Assembly: GCF_028765165.1 (NCBI RefSeq)
Contig: NZ_JARADB010000002.1
Span: 1,054,001 to 1,118,000, forward strand
Direction: 5' to 3'
DNA from: Paenibacillus sp. MAHUQ-63
Lineage (GTDB): Bacteria; Bacillota; Bacilli; Paenibacillales; NBRC-103111
Length of the DNA: 64,000 nucleotides
The notes beneath the pieces were generated by a model that was not told the origin of the DNA, did no database searches, and was given only the letters and a program-made list of their open reading frames with translations. Shown here piece by piece: positions 1-7,794 of this stretch. A program made the translations under genes and the position numbers. The first letter of the stretch is position 1. Each line of letters starts with the position of its first letter.

Positions 1-792
1 GCGCTTCCCGGTGTGTGCGTCGCCTTCATGATAACAGGCTCCAAATCGATCCTGTTCTTCTTGATCGGCGCTGCGCTGGCGGGATTATTAGCTACATTAA
101 GCATCGGTTGGATTACGCGGCATTCCAAGATCAAGCAGGATTCGGCGCTCGGCATTGTCTTATCCGTGTTCTTCGGGGTAGGTATCGTATTGCTAACCCA
201 AATTCAGCACAGCTCCAGCGGAAACCAGAGCGGTTTGGATAAATTTCTGTTCGGGCAAGCGGCTTCGATGGTGCATTCGGATGTGGTCACGATGGCTATA
301 ATTTCTTTCGTTCTAGTTGGTATTTGTACGCTGTTCTTCAAAGAATTCAAGCTGCTCAGCTTCGATCCCGGATACGCCAGGGGACTTGGCTTCCCGGTAG
401 GGCTCCTTGATCATTTCATGATGTTCCTGATCGTGGTGGCGGTAGTTGTCGGCATTCAAGCGGTTGGCGTCGTCCTGATGGCCGCTCTTCTCATTACCCC
501 CGCAGTGGCCGCCAGATATTGGACGGAGAAGCTCGGGCTGATGGTCATCTTGGCGGGTCTGTTCGGTGCATTCAGCGGGTTTGTCGGCACCTACCTCAGT
601 ACGATGGGCAGCAATTTGCCGACCGGACCGCTGAGCGTGCTGGCGGCTACCGGAGTCTTCGGTTTCTCCCTTTTCTTTGCGCCCAAACGCGGACTGCTGG
701 TTAAACTGTTCCGTCAGTCCTCCTTGAAACAGCAGGTGCAGAAGGATTCGGATCCGTACATCAAGGCCAAAGGGGTGAGCCAAGTTGAATGA
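1..792 (+). CDS. Metal ABC transporter permease, ABC-3 family, 5' truncated
   Basis: Integral membrane subunit of a manganese, zinc or iron ABC importer of the MntC/ZnuB/TroC type. The frame is open from the first base of the window, reading ALPGVCVAFMITGSKS. This matches the conserved early part of the family, so the N-terminus lies outside the window; 263 residues are visible. Several long hydrophobic segments and the motif GVVLMAALLITPAVAARY are typical of the family. The stop overlaps the start of the next permease by 8 bases, so the two are translationally coupled and probably form a heterodimer. The binding protein and ATPase should lie upstream. The metal cannot be told from this part; the MntC/MntD-like pairing makes manganese the first guess. 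Confidence 0.85.
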   Translation, partial: ALPGVCVAFMITGSKSILFFLIGAALAGLLATLSIGWITRHSKIKQDSALGIVLSVFFGVGIVLLTQIQHSSSGNQSGLDKFLFGQAASMVHSDVVTMAIISFVLVGICTLFFKEFKLLSFDPGYARGLGFPVGLLDHFMMFLIVVAVVVGIQAVGVVLMAALLITPAVAARYWTEKLGLMVILAGLFGAFSGFVGTYLSTMGSNLPTGPLSVLAATGVFGFSLFFAPKRGLLVKLFRQSSLKQQVQKDSDPYIKAKGVSQVE

Positions 793-1681
793 TTTCTGGA
801 TTATTTTGACGGCTGCTCTCGTTGCCGCGGCTTGCTCGTTGGTCGGGTGCTTCCTCGTACTGCGTAAAATGGCCATGATCGGAGATGCGATCAGCCATTC
901 CGTATTGCCGGGCATCGTCATCGCCTTCCTGATCAGCGGGTCGAGAGGCTCGATCTTCATGCTGATCGGCGCTGCGGCCATCGGATTGATCACCGTGTTC
1001 CTCATCCAGCTGTTTCAGCAGAGCGGCTTGCAATCCGATGCTTCGATCGGCGTTGTGTTCACAGCGCTATTCTCGGTCGGTGTTGTTCTTGTCAGTTTAT
1101 ATACCCGACAAATCGATTTGGATCTGGACTGCGTGCTGTACGGTGAGATTGCCTATGTGCCGTGGAACACCATCGAGGTAGGCGGAATCAGCATCGGGCC
1201 GAAGGCTGTCTGGGCGGTAGGTTTCGCTTTGCTGCTCAGCGCGGTTGTCATCGGACTGTTCTATAAACAGTTTAAACTCTGTTCGTTTGATCCGGCGCTT
1301 GCCGCAGCTGTGGGCATACCGGTCTTGCTGTTCCATTATCTCTTGATGGGCTTGGTGTCGGTAACAACTGTAGCTTCCTTCGAGAGCGTCGGAGCGATTC
1401 TCGTCGTAGGCATGCTGATCGTTCCGGCAGCGACGGCATATTTGTTAACGGAGAAGCTGAACGTCATGATTGTTTGGAGTATGACGATCGGCGTGCTCTC
1501 CTCGGTAGTCGGCTATTATGTCGCTTATTTGTTGGACGCTTCGATTGCCGGCTGCATGATCAGCGTGGCAGGGGCCATGTTCGTTCTGGCTTTCCTTTTA
1601 TCGCCAACCAATGGTCTCATCATTCGGAAAATTCGTCAAAAACGCGGTTTATCCGGGGTATTTCCCGAATCCGCATCATAA
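785..1681 (+). CDS. Metal ABC transporter permease, ABC-3 family (MntD-like)
   Basis: Second permease of the metal importer, 298 residues, close to the usual length of MntD-type proteins. It begins with TTG, preceded at normal spacing by AAAGGGGTGA, and overlaps the upstream permease by 8 bases. The family signatures are visible: LVGCFLVLRKMAMIGDAISH near the N-terminus, where the GDAISHSVLPG segment follows the first membrane span, and VGMLIVPAATAYLLTEKLNV near residue 220. About eight hydrophobic segments are seen. Domain and neighbours indicate Mn/Zn/Fe uptake; the substrate is an inference. A hairpin with a T-rich tail follows the stop, ending the operon. Confidence 0.88.
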   Translation: MNDFWIILTAALVAAACSLVGCFLVLRKMAMIGDAISHSVLPGIVIAFLISGSRGSIFMLIGAAAIGLITVFLIQLFQQSGLQSDASIGVVFTALFSVGVVLVSLYTRQIDLDLDCVLYGEIAYVPWNTIEVGGISIGPKAVWAVGFALLLSAVVIGLFYKQFKLCSFDPALAAAVGIPVLLFHYLLMGLVSVTTVASFESVGAILVVGMLIVPAATAYLLTEKLNVMIVWSMTIGVLSSVVGYYVAYLLDASIAGCMISVAGAMFVLAFLLSPTNGLIIRKIRQKRGLSGVFPESAS

Positions 1682-1694
1682 AATGGCTCGAACC

Positions 1695-1740
1695 TGCTTC
1701 TTTGTCCCTTTTACGGAGACGGAGAAGCATTTCTTTTATT
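1695..1740 (+). terminator. Probable intrinsic terminator of the metal transporter operon
   Basis: TGCTTCT at 1695 pairs with AGAAGCA at 1723, extended inward by wobble pairs, and is followed by the T-rich ATTTCTTTTATTTT. The loop is rather long, so confidence is moderate. Confidence 0.5.
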
Positions 1741-1795
1741 TTACATTTCCTGTATGCTTAGAGGTGGCTAGAGTAGAGAGAAAGAAGGTGTCACC

Positions 1796-2647
1796 ATGGA
1801 AGGAATTGGACTCGTACTGGAAGGCGGAGGTATGCGTGGCGTGTACACCGCGGGAGTCTTGGAATACTTTATGGAGCAAGACTGGTATTTCCCGTATGTC
1901 GTCGGGGTGTCCGCCGGAGCCTGCAATGCGGTTTCATACATCTCCAAACAACGCGGACGCAATAAGAAAGTAACCATCGATTATATCGGTGATCACAGAT
2001 ATTTAAGCTATCGTAATTTACTGCGCTACAAAAGCATATTCGGCATGGATTTTATATTCAATGAATTGCCTAATAAGCTGGTGCCCTTCGATTACGATAC
2101 TTTCTATAGTTCGCCGCAACAGTTTGCAATCGGGACAACGGATGCGCACACCGGCGAACCGATTTACTACACGAAGCATCAGCTCCAGCTGCAAACGATG
2201 CCGATCGTTCAAGCATCCAGCTCGCTGCCGTTTGTGGCCACGCCTATCCATTATGAAGGCCGAACCTTATTTGACGGAGGCCTTGTCGATCCCATTCCTG
2301 TGCAGAAATCGCTTGCCGATGGGAACCGTAAGCACGTCATTGTGTTAACGAAGGAAGAAGGCTACCGCAAAACGCCCTTCAAGCAGAGATGGCTGGCCAA
2401 AAGCTTTTATCCGAAGTATGACGGACTCGTGGATGTGCTTGTCAATCGGAGCGAGATCTATAACGGAACGCTTGAGCTGGTGAGGAAGATGGAAGAGGAT
2501 GGAAGCGCGATAGTCATCCGCCCCTCGTCCAAAGTCGTTGTTGGCCGGATGGAGAAAAGTCCGAAGAAGCTGGAAGCGCTGCATGAACTCGGGTATGAAG
2601 ATGCGAAACGGATCGGCTCGCGGATGAAGGAATGGTTATTTAGCTAA
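1796..2647 (+). CDS. Patatin-like phospholipase family protein
   Basis: Predicted serine acylhydrolase of the patatin family (YjjU/RssA-like), 283 residues. The glycine-rich oxyanion loop EGGGMRG is at residues 9-15, the nucleophile elbow GVSAG puts the catalytic serine at residue 39, and the dyad aspartate is in FDGG at about residue 160. All catalytic parts are therefore intact. No signal peptide or membrane segment is seen, suggesting a cytosolic enzyme acting on lipids. The start ATG follows GAAAGAAGGTG at good spacing. It stands alone between the metal transporter and the TPP riboswitch. The physiological lipid substrate is unknown. Confidence 0.88.
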   Translation: MEGIGLVLEGGGMRGVYTAGVLEYFMEQDWYFPYVVGVSAGACNAVSYISKQRGRNKKVTIDYIGDHRYLSYRNLLRYKSIFGMDFIFNELPNKLVPFDYDTFYSSPQQFAIGTTDAHTGEPIYYTKHQLQLQTMPIVQASSSLPFVATPIHYEGRTLFDGGLVDPIPVQKSLADGNRKHVIVLTKEEGYRKTPFKQRWLAKSFYPKYDGLVDVLVNRSEIYNGTLELVRKMEEDGSAIVIRPSSKVVVGRMEKSPKKLEALHELGYEDAKRIGSRMKEWLFS

Positions 2648-2705
2648 GTTAATGATTAATGTTTGCAATCATTGCGAACATGAGGTATGGTAATATCAAA
2701 CCAAT

Positions 2706-2801
2706 AAGAACCCACGGGAGCTTGAGGAGTCAGGCTGAGATTGTGACCGTTATGTCACTAACCGTTAATCTGATCTGGGTAATGCCAGCGTAGAGAATTC
2801 A
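2706..2801 (+). promoter_or_regulatory. TPP riboswitch (THI element)
   Basis: The sequence contains the invariant THI-box parts in order: ACGGGAGC at about 2714, GGCTGAGA at about 2733, and CTGATCTGGGTAATGCC at about 2770 followed by AGCGTAGAGA. A variable hairpin (GTGAC..GTCAC) sits between them. It binds thiamine pyrophosphate and here precedes a terminator hairpin and a thiamine-precursor transport operon. Known riboswitches of this layout attenuate transcription when TPP is plentiful. Confidence 0.96.
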
Positions 2802-2859
2802 TACAAATGCATGTCCATTCGCAATGTTCGGAATGAGAATATCATTTTCTACCTATGGC

Positions 2860-2886
2860 GCTCCCGGTAAACGGGGGCTTTTTCTT
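2860..2886 (+). terminator. Riboswitch-controlled terminator
   Basis: GCTCCCG and CGGGGGC, separated by GTAAA, form a seven-pair stem followed by CTTTTTCTT. It lies between the TPP aptamer and the first transport gene, as expected for the expression platform of a THI element. Confidence 0.85.
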
Positions 2887-2921
2887 GTGGTTATACAGAT
2901 AAAGGGAGAGGGAAACAAGAA

Positions 2922-3956
2922 ATGAACTGGAAGAAAATTGCACCACTCATGCTCGTGAGCTTGACCGTCCTTGCCGCAGGCTGCGGGAAGCAAGGAGCGT
3001 CGCCCGCTACGCCTGCCGCTTCAACGGCGCCGGCTGCTACCGCCAAGAAGCTGACGGATGTGAAAGTCGTCTTGGACTGGACGCCGAACACCAACCATAC
3101 GGGCTTATATGTGGCCAAAGACCAAGGATTTTTTGAACAAGAGGGGCTGAACGTTCAAATTATCGCGCCTGGCGAAGCGGGGGCTGACGCGATGATTGCT
3201 TCAGGAGCCGCCGAGTTCGGCGTATCCTATCAGGAAGGCATTACGCAAGGCCGTATTCAAGGCGTGCCGATCGTCTCGATTGCCGCAGTTATTCAACACA
3301 ACACCTCGGGCTTCGCATCTCCCGTTGCGAAAAATATCGTCACACCGAAGGATTTTGCAGGCAAAACGTATGGAGGCTGGGGAGCTCCGGCGGAAAGCGC
3401 AATGATCGAATCCTTGATGCAATCGGAGAAAGCCGATCCGAGCAAAGTGAAAATTGTGAACATCGGAGATGCGGATTACTTCACAGCCGTGAAAAGAGAT
3501 ATCGATTTCGCCTGGATCTACTATGCATGGACAGGTGTGGACGCTGAACTTCGCGGCGAACCGCTCAACATGATTTATTTGAACAAGTATTCCGATAAGC
3601 TGGATTATTATACGCCGGTTCTGGCAACGAACGAGAAAATGATCAAAGAAAAACCGGAAATTGTAAAAGCGTTCACCGCTGCTGCCGCCAAAGGATATCA
3701 ATTTGCCATCTCCAAACCGGAGGATGCGGCGAATATTTTGATCAAAGCCGTACCGGATCTGGATCCGAAGCTCGTGCTGGCCAGTCAGAAATGGCTGAGT
3801 CCGCGTTATCAGGACGATGCGCCTCGTTGGGGCGAGCAGAAGCGTCAGGTATGGGAGAACTATGCCAACTGGATGCTGGAACATAAGCTGCTCGAGAAAA
3901 ATCTCGATGTCGATGCGGCATTTACGAACAACTTCTTGCCTGCAAGCTCGAAATAA
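2922..3956 (+). CDS. thiY: Thiamine-precursor ABC transporter substrate-binding lipoprotein (ThiY/NMT1-like)
   Basis: Extracellular binding protein, 344 residues, for a pyrimidine thiamine precursor (formylaminopyrimidine or HMP). An N-terminal signal ends in the lipobox LAAGC at about residue 20, so the mature protein is membrane anchored. After an Ala/Pro/Thr-rich linker the mature part begins VVLDWTPNTNHTGLYVAKDQ, the hallmark of the NMT1/THI5-like fold. The start follows AAAGGGAGAGGG. It is the first gene after the TPP riboswitch and is followed by a thiamine-binding protein, permease and ATPase, which supports the precursor-uptake role. The exact ligand is inferred from the family. Confidence 0.9.
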   Translation: MNWKKIAPLMLVSLTVLAAGCGKQGASPATPAASTAPAATAKKLTDVKVVLDWTPNTNHTGLYVAKDQGFFEQEGLNVQIIAPGEAGADAMIASGAAEFGVSYQEGITQGRIQGVPIVSIAAVIQHNTSGFASPVAKNIVTPKDFAGKTYGGWGAPAESAMIESLMQSEKADPSKVKIVNIGDADYFTAVKRDIDFAWIYYAWTGVDAELRGEPLNMIYLNKYSDKLDYYTPVLATNEKMIKEKPEIVKAFTAAAAKGYQFAISKPEDAANILIKAVPDLDPKLVLASQKWLSPRYQDDAPRWGEQKRQVWENYANWMLEHKLLEKNLDVDAAFTNNFLPASSK

Positions 3957-4001
3957 TCATCATACCGGAAATAAATCGTTAAACCGAAAGGGGCCGTTCA
4001 T

Positions 4002-4292
4002 GTGGCTAATGCACTTGTCAGTATTCAAATCATTCCCAAAACGAAAAACAACGAAGATGTCATTCCTTATGTGGACCGTGCGATCGAAGTCATCGCAAAG
4101 TCAGGTGTGAAATACTTCGTCTCCCCGCTTGAGACAACGATGGAAGGGGAGCTGGATCAATTGATGCTCATCATTCAGGATATGAATGCAGCGATGATTG
4201 AGATGGGCAGCCCGAACGTCATCTCCCAGGTGAAAATTTATTTCAATCCATCCGGCGCTTCCATGGACAAGCTGACGGAGAAGTACAGATAA
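4002..4292 (+). CDS. Thiamine-binding protein, MTH1187/YkoF-like (DUF77)
   Basis: Small cytosolic protein of 96 residues with a ferredoxin-like fold of the thiamine-binding DUF77/MTH1187 family. The pattern VSIQIIPK, YVDRAIEVIAKSGVKYFVSP and TTMEGELDQLM is typical. A GTG start at 4002 is chosen because AAAGGGG lies 8 bases upstream and gives the usual short N-terminus; an overlapping ATG at 4000 is in another frame. The stop overlaps the permease start by one base. Members of this family bind thiamine or its precursors, and the place within a TPP-riboswitch operon fits a role in precursor capture or sensing. Confidence 0.85.
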   Translation: MANALVSIQIIPKTKNNEDVIPYVDRAIEVIAKSGVKYFVSPLETTMEGELDQLMLIIQDMNAAMIEMGSPNVISQVKIYFNPSGASMDKLTEKYR

Positions 4293-5059
4293 TGAAGCTG
4301 AAGAACGCATTGAAAGCAGGGTGGCCACCGGTTGTTGTGGTCATCCTTCTCTTGCTTATTTGGCAGCTTGCCGTAACGTGGGGAGGGACGGCAAGCTGGC
4401 TGCTGCCGAGTCCGCTCAAAATCTGGCGGGACGGCACAACGGATATGGCCAGGGTATGGATGCATACGTGGGCAACTGTGCGTCTGATGTTGATCGGTTT
4501 CCTTGTCGGCAGCCTTGGCGGCATCGCTGCTGCAAGCATACTGCATCGCGTCCCCTTCTTGAAGGCGGGATTGTATCCGCTGTTGATTCTGTCGCAGAAC
4601 GTGCCGGTTATCGCGCTGGGGCCGCTGCTGATCATTTTATTCGGTTTTGGCATTTTACCTAAAATTATTTTGATATCGCTCGTATGTTTCTTTCCTGTGA
4701 CGATGTCTACCTTGGACGGATTCATGCAAACGGATAGAAACATGTATAACTATATGCAAATGATCGGCGCAGGCAAACGGCAAATCTTCTATAAACTGGA
4801 GCTGCCGCATGCCATGCCGTTCGTATTTACCGGACTCAAAATTTCCGCTACCTACAGTGTGATGGGAGCCGTGATCGCAGAGTGGCTTGGCGGGGGTGTC
4901 GGGCTCGGCTATTACATGATCTTGCAGAAATCGGCATTCCGGGCAGACCGGGAATTCGTTGCCATTCTGATCATCGTTATTCTCAGCTTGCTCTTCTTCT
5001 GGCTGATCGCAGGGTTGGAGAAGCTTGTGATCCGGTGGAACGCCAAGCGGTCATCTTAG
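4292..5059 (+). CDS. thiX: Thiamine-precursor ABC transporter permease (ThiX-like)
   Basis: Inner-membrane permease of 255 residues in the SsuC/TauC/ThiX class. About six hydrophobic segments are visible. The ATPase-coupling EAA-type loop reads MIGAGKRQIFYKLELPHAMP at about residues 152-171. The start ATG shares one base with the preceding stop (TAATG). The gene sits between the DUF77 gene and the ATPase in a riboswitch-controlled operon, so it should pass the ligand delivered by the lipoprotein into the cell. Function is assigned from the class and the operon, not from a substrate-specific motif. Confidence 0.9.
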   Translation: MKLKNALKAGWPPVVVVILLLLIWQLAVTWGGTASWLLPSPLKIWRDGTTDMARVWMHTWATVRLMLIGFLVGSLGGIAAASILHRVPFLKAGLYPLLILSQNVPVIALGPLLIILFGFGILPKIILISLVCFFPVTMSTLDGFMQTDRNMYNYMQMIGAGKRQIFYKLELPHAMPFVFTGLKISATYSVMGAVIAEWLGGGVGLGYYMILQKSAFRADREFVAILIIVILSLLFFWLIAGLEKLVIRWNAKRSS

Positions 5060-5079
5060 GAAGGGAGAGGAACGAAGTC

Positions 5080-5856
5080 ATGAATGAACGTAAGGTCAAA
5101 TTAGAGCTCAAAGGTATTCATCATACATTCCCAGGCAAAAAACAACAGGTCGCTGTGCTGTCCGATCTGTCGCTGCATGTGGATGAGGGGGAATTCGTTT
5201 CCCTAATCGGCCCTTCCGGCAGCGGGAAGAGTACCTTGTTCCACATCATCGGCGGACTGCTTGCACCCGACACCGGAGAGGTTTGGCTGGATGGCGTCCA
5301 TGTAACCGGCAGGAAGGGACTTATCAGCTATATGCCGCAGCAGCCCGCCTTGTTTCCATGGCGATCCATTGAAGCGAATGTAGCGCTTTCGCAGGAGGTA
5401 GCCGGAGAAGCGCGCTCCGCCGCACTGGCCAAAGCAAGGGAGTGGCTGCCGAGAGTAGGGTTGGGCGGCTACGAGCAGGAGCTTCCGCATGTGCTCTCCG
5501 GCGGGATGCAGCAGCGCGTATCGTTCCTGAGAGCTCTGCTGGGCCCGCAGGAGCTCATGTGCCTGGATGAGCCGTTCGGCTCATTGGATGCTTTGACCCG
5601 CCAGAGCATGCAGACATGGCTGCTGAACATCTGGGAGCAGAACAAAAGATCCATCCTGTTCATTACCCACAGCATTGAAGAAGCCTTGTTCCTGTCCGAT
5701 CGGATCTATGTCCTTTCCAACAAGCCGGCGCGTGTTATCGAGGAACTGGCCGTGCCATTCCCACGGCCCCGGCAGGAGACAGTTACCGTGCAGCCCGTCT
5801 TCCACGAGCTGCGACAGCATATACAAGATTTGCTGCGTCAGGAGATGAGATCATGA
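5080..5856 (+). CDS. thiZ: Thiamine-precursor ABC transporter ATP-binding protein (ThiZ-like)
   Basis: ATPase subunit, 258 residues. Walker A GPSGSGKST is at about residues 44-52, the Q-loop is MPQQPALFPW, the signature LSGGMQQRV, Walker B LMCLDEP, and the switch histidine is in ITHSIEEA. The frame is open further upstream, but the ATG at 5080 follows GGAAGGGAGAGG and gives the normal start of this family, 20 bases after the permease stop. The stop overlaps the next gene by four bases (ATGA). Closest in type to the SsuB/TauB/ThiZ group that energises taurine, sulfonate and HMP uptake; the operon selects the thiamine role. Confidence 0.92.
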   Translation: MNERKVKLELKGIHHTFPGKKQQVAVLSDLSLHVDEGEFVSLIGPSGSGKSTLFHIIGGLLAPDTGEVWLDGVHVTGRKGLISYMPQQPALFPWRSIEANVALSQEVAGEARSAALAKAREWLPRVGLGGYEQELPHVLSGGMQQRVSFLRALLGPQELMCLDEPFGSLDALTRQSMQTWLLNIWEQNKRSILFITHSIEEALFLSDRIYVLSNKPARVIEELAVPFPRPRQETVTVQPVFHELRQHIQDLLRQEMRS

Positions 5857-6653
5857 ACAGAGCCATTGATGCCCATATTCATCTGGACATGTATGATGAG
5901 CTGCAAGCCAGCGCCATCCTGTCCGAGCTGGAAGCAAACAAAGTCGAGGCGCTAATTGCCGTCTCGAGACATCTTGCCTCGTGTAAGGCAACGATGCGGC
6001 TTCGTTCGCTTGCTCCGCAGCGGGTGTATGCTGCGTATGGTTATCATCCCGAGCAGGCGCTGCCTGCAGAGGAGGATCTACAAGAGCTGCTTGCGTGGAT
6101 CCGGCAGCATGCGGCTGAAATGGTGGCGGTAGGCGAAATCGGCCTGCCCTATTATATGCGGACGGAAGCAGAGGAGCAGGGAGGTTCTTTGGATCTTGCG
6201 CCGTATATCCGGCTGCTGGAACAGTTCCTTCGTCTTGCTGCGGAGTTGGACAAGCCGGTCGTCCTTCATGCCGTCTATGAGGATGGGGACATCGTGTGCG
6301 ACCTGCTCCGCAAGTACGGCATTCGGAAGGCGCATTTCCATTGGTTCAAAGGTTCGCCGCAGACCATTCAGCGAATGATTCAATCGCGGTACGTCATTTC
6401 TATCACGCCTGACGTTCTGTACGAGGATGACATTCGTTCGCTTGTTCGCAGCTATCCGCTTGAGCTGCTCATGGTCGAAACGGACGGTCCATGGCCGTTC
6501 GAGGGACCATTCGAAGGCCAGATGACGCATCCGCGCATGATTCATGCCGTTATCGAGCAGATCGCCCTGCTGCATGGCAGAACGAGCGAAGCGGTGGCTG
6601 AGCGAATCATGCACACCACCAAGCAATTTTATGGCCTTCATACCGTTGGTTAA
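5853..6653 (+). CDS. TatD-family metal-dependent hydrolase in the thiamine operon
   Basis: Amidohydrolase-fold enzyme of 266 residues. Metal-ligand motifs are present: DAHIHLD at residues 6-12, GEIGLPYY near residue 92, LHAVYEDGD near 140, HFHWFKG near 160 and METDGPWPF near 205. The start overlaps the ATPase stop (ATGA), so it is co-translated with the transporter and falls under the TPP riboswitch. TatD proteins are usually nucleases, but Bacillus thiamine salvage needs a hydrolase (YlmB) to deformylate the imported pyrimidine. A salvage role is an inference from position only. It could also be an ordinary TatD nuclease that happens to be co-transcribed. Confidence 0.82.
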   Translation: MNRAIDAHIHLDMYDELQASAILSELEANKVEALIAVSRHLASCKATMRLRSLAPQRVYAAYGYHPEQALPAEEDLQELLAWIRQHAAEMVAVGEIGLPYYMRTEAEEQGGSLDLAPYIRLLEQFLRLAAELDKPVVLHAVYEDGDIVCDLLRKYGIRKAHFHWFKGSPQTIQRMIQSRYVISITPDVLYEDDIRSLVRSYPLELLMVETDGPWPFEGPFEGQMTHPRMIHAVIEQIALLHGRTSEAVAERIMHTTKQFYGLHTVG

Positions 6654-6661
6654 TTTGGATC

Positions 6662-6709
6662 TGGACATCTGTTCGCACAGCTCCTATAATGAAATAGAAC
6701 AAGTGTTCG
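6662..6709 (+). promoter_or_regulatory. tag promoter with LexA box(es)
   Basis: A sigma-A promoter is clear: TGGACA at 6662-6667, 17 bases, TATAAT at 6685-6690. Just after the -10, AGAACAAGTGTTCG at 6696-6709 fits the Bacillus LexA/DinR consensus CGAACRNRYGTTYC except at its outer bases. A second, one-mismatch box, TGGACATCTGTTCG at about 6662-6675, covers the -35. Binding here would block transcription until DNA damage. Confidence 0.75.
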
Positions 6710-6734
6710 TTATATTGAAAGGGTGCGTGTATAC

Positions 6735-7292
6735 ATGACGGTCAGATGCAGTTGGGTAAATGAAGATCCGTTATATGTCGATTACCATGATCATGAATGG
6801 GGTGTACCTGTTCATGACGATCGTAAATTGTTTGAAATGCTCAATTTGGAAGGCGCTCAAGCCGGTCTAAGCTGGTATACGATACTGAAGAAGCGAGAAG
6901 GCTACCGGGAAGCATTCGAAGGCTTCGATCCTCATAAGATTATCCGGTATGATGAGAAGAAGCTGGCTGAACTGCTGCAGCATCCGGGCATTGTGCGGAA
7001 CAGGCTGAAAATTGCGGCTGTCGTTCAGAACGCCAAGGCCTTCCTGAAGGTTCAGGAAGAGTTCGGCTCTTTCGACCGATATATCTGGGGCTTCGTAGGC
7101 GGTAAGCCGATTAAGAACAATTGGGCGGATATGTCGCAGGTTCCGGCAACGTCGGAGATTTCCGACGCCATGAGCAAGGATTTGAAAAAGCGCGGCTTCA
7201 AGTTCGTCGGCTCGACGATTTGTTATGCGTACATGCAAGCCGTGGGCATGGTCAACGATCATAATCAAATGTGCTTCCGTTATCATAGCTGA
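6735..7292 (+). CDS. tag: DNA-3-methyladenine glycosylase I
   Basis: Base-excision repair enzyme that removes 3-methyladenine from alkylated DNA; 185 residues, the usual length. The N-terminus CSWVNEDPLYVDYHDHEWGV and the C-terminal VNDHNQMC carry the conserved zinc ligands (two Cys, two His) and base-recognition residues of the Tag family. The ATG at 6735 is preferred over an in-frame GTG at 6723, because GAAAGGGTG lies about 10 bases upstream of it. LexA boxes over the promoter predict SOS induction. A terminator shared with the convergent gene follows. Confidence 0.93.
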   Translation: MTVRCSWVNEDPLYVDYHDHEWGVPVHDDRKLFEMLNLEGAQAGLSWYTILKKREGYREAFEGFDPHKIIRYDEKKLAELLQHPGIVRNRLKIAAVVQNAKAFLKVQEEFGSFDRYIWGFVGGKPIKNNWADMSQVPATSEISDAMSKDLKKRGFKFVGSTICYAYMQAVGMVNDHNQMCFRYHS

Positions 7293-7303
7293 ACGAAATA
7301 GAG

Positions 7304-7347
7304 AAGGCCATCCAGGAGGACGAATGTCCGAACCGGATGGCCTTTTG
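7304..7347. terminator. Terminator between tag and the convergent unknown gene
   Basis: AAGGCCATCC at 7304 and GGATGGCCTT at 7335 form a 10-bp perfect stem, followed by TTTTG on the plus strand. On the minus strand only a weaker T-rich tail is present. Confidence 0.7.
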
Positions 7348-7357
7348 TGTGCTTCAC

Positions 7358-7660
7358 TTAGGCATATTGGAGCTGTTTCTCCATCAAGTTATATTTAATT
7401 AAATAAATCCGCTTGCGCACATAGAAGTCGTAGACGGCACCCTTCAATTCTCTCGGTTTGATCCGGTTGTTCGTATCGTTATCTATGATAATCACAGAGC
7501 CGTCGTCATAGAACTTAAACGTGTAGTCGGCGTAAGGAGTGTCCGTTTCGTCAAGCATGGCGTCAATCTGTCCGGGAAGAAGATGGTCAGTTTCACACAA
7601 TGCCTTGTGGTACCAATAATCTCTCTCAATAAAACGGAAATTGTGACTGGTGTTCATCAT
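7358..7660 (-). CDS. Unknown 100-residue protein behind LexA boxes
   Basis: I do not recognise the family. The 100-residue product is hydrophilic, has no signal peptide or membrane segment, and contains the mixed-charge stretches FKFYDDGSVIIIDNDTNN and FYVRKRIYLIKYNL. The ATG at 7660 is chosen because AGGAGG lies 8 bases upstream. Its promoter (-10 at 7705-7710 on the minus strand) is bracketed by two LexA-type boxes, so the gene is predicted to be part of the SOS response. It converges on tag, which also has a LexA box. Function is unknown; a role in DNA-damage tolerance or checkpoint control is only a guess from regulation. Confidence 0.8.
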   Translation of the reverse strand: MMNTSHNFRFIERDYWYHKALCETDHLLPGQIDAMLDETDTPYADYTFKFYDDGSVIIIDNDTNNRIKPRELKGAVYDFYVRKRIYLIKYNLMEKQLQYA

Positions 7661-7683
7661 GTTAACTACCTCCTCATCTATAC

Positions 7684-7725
7684 GGAACATTTGTTCTTGT
7701 TTTCATTATATCAAACAAATGTTCG
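7684..7725 (-). promoter_or_regulatory. Promoter of the unknown gene with two LexA boxes
   Basis: On the minus strand AGAACAAATGTTCC (7684-7697) fits the LexA consensus GAAC-RNRY-GTTC, and CGAACATTTGTTTG (7712-7725) fits with one mismatch. The -10 TATAAT (7705-7710) lies between them. The arrangement of one box upstream and one downstream of the -10 resembles that of the tag promoter. Confidence 0.78.
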
Positions 7726-7794
7726 TATTGGAAGAGGAATCTCTAAAATTAAAGGAAATATTTTCATAGAAAATCATAGAAAAAAGACCTTCAA

